NCBI GenBank assembly: GCA_021404565.1
Contig: JAAWWF010000008.1
Location: 124,001-188,000, forward strand
Direction of reading: 5' to 3'
DNA length: 64,000 nucleotides
DNA from: Roseivirga sp.
GTDB lineage: Bacteria; Bacteroidota; Bacteroidia; Cytophagales; Cyclobacteriaceae
Shown here: positions 1-7,374 of the stretch, piece after piece
Layout: every line of letters starts with the position of its first letter
Numbering within the stretch: the first letter of the stretch is position 1
The notes under the pieces: generated by a model
The model's database searches: none
Told to the model about the DNA's origin: nothing
The model's input: only the letters and a program-made list of their open reading frames with translations
Made by a program: the position numbers and the translations under genes

Positions 1-1007
1 CCCAGCTTCTGCTTTAGAAAATCGATCGTTCTTTGTCTGGCCAGCGTGCTGGACTGTCCATCTATACCAGAGTCTTCTCCGTCAAAGCCATGGTCTGCTC
101 CTTCATAGCGGTGAATGGTAGCAAGGCCCCCGGCATTCCTGGCCACCGTTTCCAGCATGCATTCAGAATTAGGTGTCAGAGAGTCGTCAGAAGGTAGGTG
201 GATAATGAAATCGGTATAGGTTCGGAAAATGCTGGTGCCGGAGCAGGGGTTGCCATAGTAGCTATTGTGAAAGGAGCCGGGGTAGTACATCACACCTACC
301 GCAAAGCCGCCCTCTTGTGGCAGAGGTGCCGGGGACTTGATTTCTGTGGTGTAGGAAGTGCCGCTGTATGACTGTGACCACTCCCAGCCGTTAGGTACGG
401 CATTGGTATCGAAGAGTGTACTTTGCACAGCAGAAGCGCCATGCGAGAAGCCGAGTAATCCCACTTTGTCTGAACTCACCAGGGGAGTACCGTCTTCGCT
501 GACAAGCTTGCGCAATACTTCCAGCGTACCATAGGCATCGTAGTTCCTGATGAAGCTGGCACTGATGGCGAACTGGAGTGGAGGCTTTTTCCAATCCCCT
601 CGATTTTCAACAGTGCCTCTTCTGTAATAGCTGCCGGGAAAGGCGGAGATGATATTTTCGGCTTCCAGCAAGGCTTCCCATTGTCTGTTTTGACTGGAAA
701 GCGTCCATTCTTCAATGGTATCATCAATGCCATCATTATCGGTGTCACTGTCTTTCCAGTTGCCGCCTGAGCCATGCATGACCACAGTGGCCGGAACAGG
801 TGCATCCAAACCAGAAGGAATTGAGATATATACCGGGAGCATAACATTGTCCACAGCATTGAAAAAGAGTACCGTATCCCGGGTGCCCGGTGGAATTACG
901 ATTTTTCCTGTCAGGTCAATGGGGGGCTCCACCGGGTCGACCGGCTCATCAGAGCAATTACTGACCATTATCAATAATAGCGTGTAGAGGAGTATTTGCG
1001 TTTTCAT
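1..1007 (-). CDS. Alpha/beta-hydrolase (dienelactone-hydrolase-like) lipoprotein, C-terminus cut by window edge
   Basis: About 335 codons are readable from an ATG at 1005-1007 to the left edge without a stop. The N-terminus is a signal peptide ending in Cys18 (MVSNC), so a lipoprotein is likely. An oxyanion-type HGSGG lies near residues 78-82, the nucleophile elbow GFSHGA places Ser188, and DHGF places His306; Asp274 or Asp275 (LPSDDS) could be the acid. These are alpha/beta-hydrolase features; the overall look is dienelactone-hydrolase-like, but the substrate is unknown. A Ca-binding-like run DSDTDNDGIDD (residues 87-97) resembles thrombospondin type-3 repeats and sits in an insertion after the oxyanion strand. 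No partner gene lies upstream within 200 bp, so it is probably its own unit. Confidence 0.8.
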   Translation of the reverse strand, partial: MKTQILLYTLLLIMVSNCSDEPVDPVEPPIDLTGKIVIPPGTRDTVLFFNAVDNVMLPVYISIPSGLDAPVPATVVMHGSGGNWKDSDTDNDGIDDTIEEWTLSSQNRQWEALLEAENIISAFPGSYYRRGTVENRGDWKKPPLQFAISASFIRNYDAYGTLEVLRKLVSEDGTPLVSSDKVGLLGFSHGASAVQSTLFDTNAVPNGWEWSQSYSGTSYTTEIKSPAPLPQEGGFAVGVMYYPGSFHNSYYGNPCSGTSIFRTYTDFIIHLPSDDSLTPNSECMLETVARNAGGLATIHRYEGADHGFDGEDSGIDGQSSTLARQRTIDFLKQKL

Positions 1008-1215
1008 TGTGTTGTTGTTTTGATAATGCGAAGGTAAATGCTGTCTTATTTCCTATAGAGGACAATGGATACTTTGGTACTATGAATGGATCGATGACTC
1101 CTTTCGGTTGATAGTCTTTCGCTCTCAACTTTATCAGGGCTTATAACCTCATATATAAAATTGAAACTGAAGGCTGAGAACAATGCCTAGTTTCGGCCGC
1201 AACTAAAACAGGTAT

Positions 1216-2001
1216 ATGAAAATCGGGTTTATCGGGGTGGGCAAAATCACCTCTTCGCTGGTGCAGGCCTATTGCACCGCAAATATTAAAGGCTTGGAGG
1301 TTTATCTGTCTCCCAGAAATTCAAAGAAGGCTGATGAACTAAGCAATAGGTACAGTCAGGTTGAGAAAAGGGTATCAAATCAGGCTGTACTCGATGCGGC
1401 TGATGTGGTTTTTATGGCTTTGAGGCCTGGTGATGCAAGGACTGTGATTCGTGAATTGACTTTTCATAAACGACATTTGGTTGTGTCTGTGATCCCTTTT
1501 CTGAGGTACCCTGAACTGAAAGAGCTTTGCCATCCTGCTTCACATGCATGCCGGGCCATCCCTTTACCCAGTGTGGTAAATCATAACTGTCCTATACCTG
1601 TTTTTAATTCGAGTGAGCATACGCAAACACTTTTCTCTTATATCGGTCAGCCATTGCGCATGAGCACGGAAGACGAACTGCATAGCATCTGGACTCTGAC
1701 AGGATTTATCACTCCTTTTTATGATATGATGGATACCCTGAGTCAATGGGCCATTGATCATGGGGTAGGTAAGGGCAATGCCAATAAATATGTGGTGGAT
1801 ATGTTTCAATCGCTGGCACATGTGGCCCAGGTCTCGGAGCCCATTGACCTGAAGGCCCTGGCAAAACATGCCGCTACTGCCAAAGGTCTCAATGAGCAGG
1901 CGGGCATAGAAATCAGGAAGAAGGGAGCCCATGTGAGCTATCGTGAGGCTGCTGATGGCATCTTTGAGAGGATTGAGAAGAATCTGCTGGAGACTAAGTG
2001 A
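1216..2001 (+). CDS. Pyrroline-5-carboxylate reductase-like NAD(P)-binding protein
   Basis: 261 residues, ATG start. The N-terminal Rossmann fingerprint GFIGVGKITSSL (residues 4-15) and the segments DAADVVFMALRP and VVSVIPFL follow the ProC pattern, and the C-terminal half is helical as in the ProC dimerisation domain (TAKGLNEQAGIEI replaces the usual SPGGTT...AL region). The length suits ProC (about 260-280). The proline-binding loop is not well conserved, so the substrate may differ from pyrroline-5-carboxylate; I therefore give no gene symbol. It stands alone between an opposite-strand hydrolase and a repeat-rich gap. Confidence 0.7.
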   Translation: MKIGFIGVGKITSSLVQAYCTANIKGLEVYLSPRNSKKADELSNRYSQVEKRVSNQAVLDAADVVFMALRPGDARTVIRELTFHKRHLVVSVIPFLRYPELKELCHPASHACRAIPLPSVVNHNCPIPVFNSSEHTQTLFSYIGQPLRMSTEDELHSIWTLTGFITPFYDMMDTLSQWAIDHGVGKGNANKYVVDMFQSLAHVAQVSEPIDLKALAKHAATAKGLNEQAGIEIRKKGAHVSYREAADGIFERIEKNLLETK

Positions 2002-2137
2002 GTTGAGGGAATTGAGCTAAGACCCTTCAGGAGGAGCAGCCTTCAAAAGACCTTTCGCAGGTATGGCAGCCGGAATGATTTTCCACGAATAGAAACTTAA
2101 AGAATGGATTATTGCCACTTTGAGAATGGCACTCGTT

Positions 2138-2358
2138 CACCACCCCTAACCCCTCCTAAGAGGAGGGGAATTGATCAGCCTTTGTGAAACCAATTTGCAT
2201 GAAGGAAAAAATATGGTGTGAGTCACAACACAGACCAGTAGAACAAACAATTCTCAATACAAATTGATCCCCTCCTACCAAGAGGGGCCTGCCTGCTGCA
2301 GGCAGGTGGCCGTGAAAAGGTTCTTTCGCTTGAACAGACTTAGTGGCGGGGGTGGTTT
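2138..2358. repeat. REP-like palindromic repeat pair in a 518-bp gene-free gap
   Basis: The gap 2002-2519 holds no convincing gene. It contains a hairpin with arms CCCCTCCT (2150-2157) and AGGAGGGG (2161-2168), then, about 100 bp on, an inverted relative with arms CCCCTC (2269-2274) and GAGGGG (2282-2287), joined to a 9-bp hairpin CCTGCCTGC / GCAGGCAGG (2288-2296 / 2298-2306). The outer flanks also mirror each other (CACCACCCC on the left, GGGGGTGGT on the right; AATTGATC inside both). This is the layout of a dispersed intergenic element rather than a single terminator. The 63-codon minus-strand frame at 2275-2466 lies over these palindromes and is not credible as a gene. Confidence 0.6.
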
Positions 2359-2519
2359 TACGAATAAAAGCTCAAATCCCCAGGTCTTTGCCATCATGTA
2401 TAGAGTTGATCGGAGATTACAGTTTTCGCGGCAATGACAAATGCAGTTTTCCTGGAGTCCTTTCATTTCAAGGTAATTGAAAGAGAATCCTGTCGTTGAG
2501 ATGGTCGACTGAGCTTTAA

Positions 2520-2969
2520 TCAGCCCTTATCACCAGGCCAATAAGAATCACCCAAATGCTGCTTCTTCAGTGCTGACATAATCTCTTTCTGAGTCTCGGG
2601 GCCACCATCGATGATCTTTTTGGCCCTTTCCGCCTTCTCTTTATCTACAGGTTGGTAGTTAACACTCCATTCAGCAATGGCCATGATAATGGGAAAGAGA
2701 TCGATCCCTTTTTGAGTAAGTGAGTAGATGATTTTCTGTTTGTGACTCTGGTCCCCATGCCGGGTTACAATGCCTTCGGCCTCCAGCATGTTCAGTCGAT
2801 TGGTGAGAATATTGGAAGCGATCTTTTCCTCAGACTGAAGAAACTCGCGAAAGTGTCGCTTACCATCAATCATCATGTCCCTGATAATCAACAAGGTCCA
2901 CTTATCTCCGAATACATCGAGCCCCAGATATTGAGGACAATAAGACTTATAGTTTCTGGTCTTTTCCAT
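2520..2969 (-). CDS. HxlR-family winged-helix transcriptional regulator
   Basis: 149 residues. The family signature is clear: an N-terminal Cys followed by the GDKWTLLIIRDMM helix (residues 11-34), the recognition region SNILTNRLNMLEAEGIV, and the wing YSLTQKG. HxlR proteins are dimeric DNA-binding regulators, some of which sense electrophiles or quinones through the conserved Cys (here in YCPQY). It is transcribed divergently from an SDR + SRPBCC operon with about 100 bp between the start codons, the classical arrangement of such a regulator and its target. The C-terminal tail (about residues 110-149) is longer than the minimal HxlR fold. Confidence 0.9.
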   Translation of the reverse strand: MEKTRNYKSYCPQYLGLDVFGDKWTLLIIRDMMIDGKRHFREFLQSEEKIASNILTNRLNMLEAEGIVTRHGDQSHKQKIIYSLTQKGIDLFPIIMAIAEWSVNYQPVDKEKAERAKKIIDGGPETQKEIMSALKKQHLGDSYWPGDKG

Positions 2970-2987
2970 GGAGTTTTACAAAACTGA

Positions 2988-3044
2988 TTGCAAAATAAAA
3001 CCAGATATGTATATTTACAACCGATTTCTTTTTGCAACCGGTTT
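2988..3044 (+). promoter_or_regulatory. Divergent promoter with candidate HxlR operator
   Basis: On the plus strand TTG (2988-2990) is followed 19 bp later by TATATTTA (3010-3017), close to the Bacteroidota -33/-7 pattern. Just downstream are two copies of CAACCGRTTT about 17 bp apart (AACCGATTT 3019-3027, AACCGGTTT 3036-3044), the second containing the palindrome AACCGGTT. Spacing of about one and a half turns is plausible for an HxlR dimer. On the minus strand TATTTTG precedes the regulator's start, so both genes could be controlled from here. This is inference from motif matching only. Confidence 0.45.
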
Positions 3045-3068
3045 TTTATAAACAATCAAACAGAAACA

Positions 3069-3848
3069 ATGGAAAACAATCTATTGAAAAACAAAACGGC
3101 CGTAGTATTCGGGGCCGGAGGTAATTTAGGCAGGCAGGTGGTGAAGGCCTTTGCTGATCAGGGGGCAACTGTTTTTGCTTCAGACATTGATGAAAAGGCG
3201 TTGCTTAGTCTTACAGGAGTAACCAGCAATGTGGTAGATGCCCTGGATGAACTTGCTGTAGAAGCCTACCTGGAAAAGGTCGTAGCACAGTCGGGTAAGC
3301 TGGATATCGTTGTCAATCTTTCCGGTTCCAATCCGGCAGCTTACAATCATGGCAGACCTGCCACCGCAGTTTCTCTGGATCAATTACTCATTCCTATGAG
3401 AACAGCCACAGGTACCCAGTTCATCACTGCCAAAGCGGCTCATCCTCATATGGCCGCTCAGCAAGGTGGCACGATCATCTTTATTACTTCCACACTTTCG
3501 AAAATTGCACCGGCCTGGACCACCGCCTTGACAGCCTCTCATGCTGCAACCGAAGCTATGGCCATGTCACTAGCAACGGAATGGGGTCCTGAAGGTATCA
3601 GGGTAATTGGCGTAAGATCGGAAGCAATGACCGAGTCACCGGTGATTGACTACACTTTTACCACTATGGGGCAGAACCTAGGCCTGAGTCGTGAAGAAAT
3701 GCAGGGCTGGGTAGAGGAGAAGGTACCGCTACGCAGGCTGACAAAAGGGGAGGAGACGGCAAAAGCGATTGTATTGGCAGCCTCTGACCTGGCCGGTTTT
3801 ATGACGGGCACTTTTTTAAATCACTCGGGTGGTCATGTACTTAACTAA
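3069..3848 (+). CDS. SDR-family protein lacking the YxxxK catalytic pair
   Basis: 259 residues from the ATG at 3069; a longer frame from 2988 would run through the promoter and is rejected. The cofactor motif GAGGNLG (residues 13-19) and NLSGSN (the NNAG equivalent) mark a Rossmann-type short-chain dehydrogenase, and the C-terminal segment WGPEGIRVIGV aligns with the SDR core. Aligning back from SLATEW, the catalytic Tyr and Lys positions are filled by Leu and His (LTASH instead of YxxxK). Cofactor binding may be kept while ordinary SDR chemistry is doubtful. It is followed 11 bp later by an SRPBCC gene in the same operon and is opposite the HxlR regulator that probably controls both. Confidence 0.8.
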   Translation: MENNLLKNKTAVVFGAGGNLGRQVVKAFADQGATVFASDIDEKALLSLTGVTSNVVDALDELAVEAYLEKVVAQSGKLDIVVNLSGSNPAAYNHGRPATAVSLDQLLIPMRTATGTQFITAKAAHPHMAAQQGGTIIFITSTLSKIAPAWTTALTASHAATEAMAMSLATEWGPEGIRVIGVRSEAMTESPVIDYTFTTMGQNLGLSREEMQGWVEEKVPLRRLTKGEETAKAIVLAASDLAGFMTGTFLNHSGGHVLN

Positions 3849-3859
3849 ACTGAATTATT

Positions 3860-4324
3860 ATGAATACGGAAACTCAGACAAAGGACTATCAGAAGTCTGT
3901 CATTATCAAAGCGAACCAAATAGGAGTCTTTAAAGCCGTTACTGAGCGCATTGACGAGTGGTGGGGGGAAGTAGACATACAACCCGATGCAGATGATGTG
4001 AAGTTCAGGGTTTCTTTCGGAGAGGCATTCTGGCGATTCAGGGTTGCTGATTTTGAACTGAATAAGAGGGTAAGCTGGGAATGTATAGAATCCAATCAGG
4101 TACATGCCGGCCTGAGGGGCATCAGGGAGGAATGGCTGGGGACAAAGCTGCACTGGGAGCTTATCGGGAATAGTGATGATCAAACTAAATTGTCATTCAC
4201 CCATGAAGGACTGGTGCCTGATTTCAACTGCTATGAGGTCTGTTCCGATGCCTGGGGTTTCTTTATCGGCAATAGCCTGAAGGCCCTTGTCGAAAGCGGA
4301 ACAGGGCAACCTGAGCTGATATAA
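3860..4324 (+). CDS. SRPBCC (AHSA1/START-like) domain protein
   Basis: 154 residues. The pattern is that of the SRPBCC helix-grip fold: an N-terminal strand KSVIIKAN, a helix VFKAVTERIDEWW, a central sheet, and a long C-terminal helix EVCSDAWGFFIGNSLKALVESG. Such proteins bind hydrophobic ligands in a deep cavity; the ligand here is unknown. It is the second gene of the SDR operon, 11 bp after its stop codon, so it is likely controlled by the divergent HxlR regulator. There is no signal peptide, so it should be cytoplasmic. Confidence 0.8.
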   Translation: MNTETQTKDYQKSVIIKANQIGVFKAVTERIDEWWGEVDIQPDADDVKFRVSFGEAFWRFRVADFELNKRVSWECIESNQVHAGLRGIREEWLGTKLHWELIGNSDDQTKLSFTHEGLVPDFNCYEVCSDAWGFFIGNSLKALVESGTGQPELI

Positions 4325-4331
4325 TTAATAG

Positions 4332-4365
4332 CCTCTTCTTATCCTCCAAAAGGCATAGGAAGAGG
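4332..4365 (+). terminator. Possible weak terminator hairpin
   Basis: Arms CCTCTTC (4332-4338) and GAAGAGG (4359-4365) pair perfectly just after the SRPBCC stop codon. There is no strong T-run, so this is only a candidate. Confidence 0.3.
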
Positions 4366-4472
4366 TGTTAATCTTCCCGGTTTTTCAAAGTCTGGTGAGG
4401 GGTTTAAAAATTATTTTCAGTAAGGTGTAAGGTTCTAAGCACATTTCTCAACCTATAGGGAAATTCAAGCTT

Positions 4473-5807
4473 ATGCATCTTTTAAAAATCGCCTTTATAT
4501 TTCTGCTCATCACTTTGTCGGTGACTGGCCTTTATTCTCAAAGCAATCTTGCAAGTGATTTAGATACCTATTTGGAGGTGATTGCTGCCAAGAAGTCTTT
4601 CAGTGGTGAGCTACTTGTCGCCAGGGGCAATGAGGTAGTCTTTCATAAAGCAATAGGGATGAAGTCGGTGGAGGACGCTATCCCATTAAAGAAAGGAGCT
4701 GTCTATCGCATTGCTTCTATTACCAAAACCTTTACAGGAACACTGGTTGCCATGGCGCAACAGCGTGGAAAGCTGTCCTATACCGATAAGGTGGGCGACT
4801 ATATTCCCGGCCTGACCAGGACAATTGGCGACCTGACTATCCACCAATTGCTTACCCACACTTCAGGCCTGCCTCACAACGAGGGAATTGAGGATTATTG
4901 GCTCAAAAAGTCTAAACTGGAACTATCTAGCAATCAGGTAATCTCAGAAATAAACAAACTGGAACTGCTGTTTGAACCGGGAGCCGAGATGAAATATTCC
5001 AGTCCCGGTTATTACCTGCTGGGAACCCTTGTGGAGAAAGTTTATGATCAACCCTATCAGCAGGTACTGACCCGGGAGATTTTGACTCCATTGGGAATGA
5101 CTGAAAGTGGATCTGATGACTCTGACAAACTAGTGAGGGCATATCACCTGCTTCAGGAAAAGCGCCTTCCTGCTCCGTACCGTCACTATTCTATGCTCAA
5201 AGGGGCTGGAGATATGCATGCTACTGCTGAGGATCTATTGAAATGGAGCCGAAGCTTCTATGCGAAACAATTACTCGGTAGTTCAGGTATCAAAACGGTT
5301 CTCAATCCGGAATTGACCTATGCTTACGGTTGGTTTGTGGGCTCTGAGAGTCCTGCGAAATTCTATCATGGTGGTGGTACCTGGGGCTACTCTTCCTACC
5401 TGGCCATATATCCTTCAGAGGAAATCAGCATTATTATCTTAAGTAACGTATCTTCTCTGCCAATGAAAGCCATAGGAGCGGACCTTGAAAAGATGGTATA
5501 CGGACTGCCTTTTGACATGCCTGTGATTGAACAAAGCATTGAGGTGGCTGAGGCCGATCTGGAACGTTATGAAGGCACATATCTATCAGAAACGAGCGAA
5601 ATGCGACTGGAAATAAAGAAGAATGGAAATGCGCTTTTCGCCCAGATAGGCGGTAGCCCGGCCTTTCAGATTTATCCCAAAGGAAACGATACATTTTTTG
5701 GAAAGAAAGTAGAGGTAACAATGACTTTTGAACCGAAAGGAGCTGGGATAAGCGGAGTAAAGGCCGAACGCATGGGACGCACCTTTGCCTTTAAAAAACG
5801 TGGATAA
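4473..5807 (+). CDS. Exported serine hydrolase, beta-lactamase/penicillin-binding-protein fold (class C-like)
   Basis: 444 residues with a signal peptide (residues 1-22, ending near LYSQ). The active-site motifs of the serine beta-lactamase-like family are present: SxxK as Ser82-Ile-Thr-Lys85, YxS as Tyr175-Ser-Ser177 (replacing YxN), and HGG at 299-301 in the KTG position. Family members include esterases, D-aminopeptidases and peptide hydrolases, so true beta-lactamase activity should not be assumed. Residues from about 350 form an extra C-terminal domain. Its stop codon overlaps the start of an ECF sigma factor (TAATG at 5805-5809), implying translational coupling with that regulator. Confidence 0.88.
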   Translation: MHLLKIAFIFLLITLSVTGLYSQSNLASDLDTYLEVIAAKKSFSGELLVARGNEVVFHKAIGMKSVEDAIPLKKGAVYRIASITKTFTGTLVAMAQQRGKLSYTDKVGDYIPGLTRTIGDLTIHQLLTHTSGLPHNEGIEDYWLKKSKLELSSNQVISEINKLELLFEPGAEMKYSSPGYYLLGTLVEKVYDQPYQQVLTREILTPLGMTESGSDDSDKLVRAYHLLQEKRLPAPYRHYSMLKGAGDMHATAEDLLKWSRSFYAKQLLGSSGIKTVLNPELTYAYGWFVGSESPAKFYHGGGTWGYSSYLAIYPSEEISIIILSNVSSLPMKAIGADLEKMVYGLPFDMPVIEQSIEVAEADLERYEGTYLSETSEMRLEIKKNGNALFAQIGGSPAFQIYPKGNDTFFGKKVEVTMTFEPKGAGISGVKAERMGRTFAFKKRG

Positions 5808-6277
5808 TGGAAGAAACCTTCCTGGAGCTTATTGAAGAACACCAACAGATCATTCACAGGGTCTGCGGAATCTATCGCGATAGCCCTGAGGATCGTGAGG
5901 ACCTTTTTCAGGAAGTAGTGTTTCAGCTCTGGAAGGCCTACCCGGCTTATGAAGCCAGGTCTAAATTCACTACCTGGATGTATAGAATTGCCCTGAATAC
6001 AGCTATGGCAGTGTTTAGAAAAAAGGAAGTTGCAATGGACCTGGAAGAAGATATGGGCAGGAAATATGGGGCTGTGGGGCAAACCTCTGTTTCTGAAAAT
6101 GAAGAACGATTGTATGAGTCCCTGAGACAGCTCAATGATGCGGAAAAAGCCATTGTATCCTTATACCTGGAAGATTACAGCCATAGAGAGATCGGGGAAA
6201 TCATTGGCATCAGCGAGAATTATGTGGGGGTGCGGATGAATAGAATAAAGCAGAAACTTAAACGGATTTTAAGCTAA
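5807..6277 (+). CDS. ECF-type RNA polymerase sigma factor
   Basis: 156 residues. The region 2 helix (about residues 10-75) contains DREDLFQEVVFQLWKAY and the promoter-melting stretch TTWMYRIALNTA; region 4 (about 100-156) contains the helix-turn-helix YSHREIGEIIGISENYVGVRMNRIKQKLK. The length is typical of ECF sigma factors. The start codon shares its A with the stop of the serine hydrolase, and a small membrane protein follows 4 bp after its stop. A sigma factor between a hydrolase and a membrane protein suggests cell-envelope sensing, with the membrane protein as likely anti-sigma factor; that role is inferred from position. Confidence 0.92.
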   Translation: MEETFLELIEEHQQIIHRVCGIYRDSPEDREDLFQEVVFQLWKAYPAYEARSKFTTWMYRIALNTAMAVFRKKEVAMDLEEDMGRKYGAVGQTSVSENEERLYESLRQLNDAEKAIVSLYLEDYSHREIGEIIGISENYVGVRMNRIKQKLKRILS

Positions 6278-6281
6278 TATT

Positions 6282-6827
6282 ATGGAACTGGATGACTTGA
6301 AAGGGAGCTGGCAGCAAGCCGGCAGCAGTGATAAGAACAATGCTGAATTACGGAAGATGACCAAGGTGAGCGGTCATCCGAAGCTAAAGAGGATCAGGGC
6401 CAAACTGCTGATTGAGACGGGCCTGTTGACAGTGTTTTTACTTACTTATCAGGATGCTTTTGATGGTGCGGAAAAGCCGCTTTGGGCGAATATAGTGCTG
6501 ATCGTTTTTGGGTTGCTCTTTATATTGAATGATCTGGCCGGCTACTTTTTGGTGATGAAAAGGGTAAAAGGAGCCACGATTGTAGACTCATTGGTGGGAT
6601 TAATAACCATTCTGAAAAAGCTCTCCGTTTTTTCGGTTGTCAGCTCTGTTCTGTTTGGACTGTCCCTGATTTTGTTTTTCAGTACCGGCCTGGTCTTCGA
6701 TGATAACAAATACCTGATACTGGCAGGAATGGTGGTCACTCTCCTGGCGTTATCCTACGGGTCTTACCAGCGGTGGAAGCGTCAGATAAGGCACTTCTCA
6801 GAGCTTATCCATGAGTTTAGCGGTTAA
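6282..6827 (+). CDS. Four-helix membrane protein, putative anti-sigma factor
   Basis: 181 residues. A cytoplasmic N-terminal segment of about 40 residues (MELDDLKGSWQQAG...) precedes four predicted membrane helices at roughly 41-58, 68-91, 113-136 and 143-163, and a short basic tail. The N-terminal motif of acidic residues followed by LKxxWQ is common in Bacteroidota membrane proteins encoded directly after ECF sigma factors. It lacks the zinc-binding HxxxCxxC signature of classic anti-sigma proteins. It begins 4 bp after the sigma gene, so co-translation is expected. Function is inferred from context. Confidence 0.75.
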   Translation: MELDDLKGSWQQAGSSDKNNAELRKMTKVSGHPKLKRIRAKLLIETGLLTVFLLTYQDAFDGAEKPLWANIVLIVFGLLFILNDLAGYFLVMKRVKGATIVDSLVGLITILKKLSVFSVVSSVLFGLSLILFFSTGLVFDDNKYLILAGMVVTLLALSYGSYQRWKRQIRHFSELIHEFSG

Positions 6828-6836
6828 TCTGATTTT

Positions 6837-7370
6837 TCAGAATTGATCTCCGGTACAGATTATATAGTTAACTCCGGCTGTAGGGGAGGGTATGGAGGGT
6901 AGGCAAAAGGTGTCTCGCCCGTTTCCCCCAAAGGTGTTAGTGATAGCCTCATATAAGGCTTCCTTATCCTTAATCTTCATTTCTGAACCATCACATATTT
7001 GCCAGTTATGTGGTATTTTAGTTCCTGCAAACATTTTGATTTCAGCTACTCGCCCAGCCATAGAAGGGGCAGTATTTCGGTTCAGGGCATAAGTTTCAAC
7101 AGACTCTCGGATCATAGCGGATACGTCAGTCCCTTTATCTCCTATGATGATGAGCAGGTACCCCTCTCGTAATTCCTGACCAACTTTTGCTCCCAAATAA
7201 AGGACTCTTCCATTGTGGTAGCTCTCAAAGTCCATGCTAGCTTTATCGGTTTCAACCTCAGCCAGCAACTGGCCAGATTTGACTCTGTCTCCTAATTTGA
7301 CATGCCATCTGGTCACTTTGACAATCCCGTTTCCGGGGAAGGCCGGAAGAAGTACTTTCTCTGCACTCAT
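6837..7370 (-). CDS. Lipoyl-domain / phage tail-collar-domain fusion protein
   Basis: 177 residues. Residues 1-80 form a lipoyl/biotinyl domain of the E2 type: the hairpin motif ETDKAS puts the attachment lysine at Lys43, with the usual Gly-rich strand order (KLGDRVKSGQLLAEVETDK, then NGRVLYLGAKVGQEL). After a linker (81-106), residues 107-177 match the tail-collar / microcystin-dependent-protein domain: AEIKMFAGTKIPHNWQICDG, an internal ALYEAITNTFGGNGRDTFCLPSI, and the closing NYIICTGDQF. I know of no standard protein with this pair of domains. It has no E2 catalytic domain or subunit-binding domain, so it cannot act as an acyltransferase. It ends a three-gene minus-strand run, 4 bp after a PD40 lipoprotein gene and downstream of an S9 peptidase. 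Confidence 0.85.
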   Translation of the reverse strand: MSAEKVLLPAFPGNGIVKVTRWHVKLGDRVKSGQLLAEVETDKASMDFESYHNGRVLYLGAKVGQELREGYLLIIIGDKGTDVSAMIRESVETYALNRNTAPSMAGRVAEIKMFAGTKIPHNWQICDGSEMKIKDKEALYEAITNTFGGNGRDTFCLPSIPSPTAGVNYIICTGDQF

Positions 7371-7374
7371 TTTA

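Noticed and set aside
2275-2466. A 63-codon minus-strand gene
   Set aside because: It overlaps palindromic repeat sequence, with no plausible protein pattern.
2988-3068. Start of the SDR gene at 2988
   Set aside because: It would translate the promoter and operator region, and the first 27 residues match no SDR N-terminus.
6837-7370. Tail-collar domain as a sign of a prophage
   Set aside because: No other phage gene lies nearby, and the neighbours are peptidase and lipoprotein genes; collar domains also occur in non-phage proteins.
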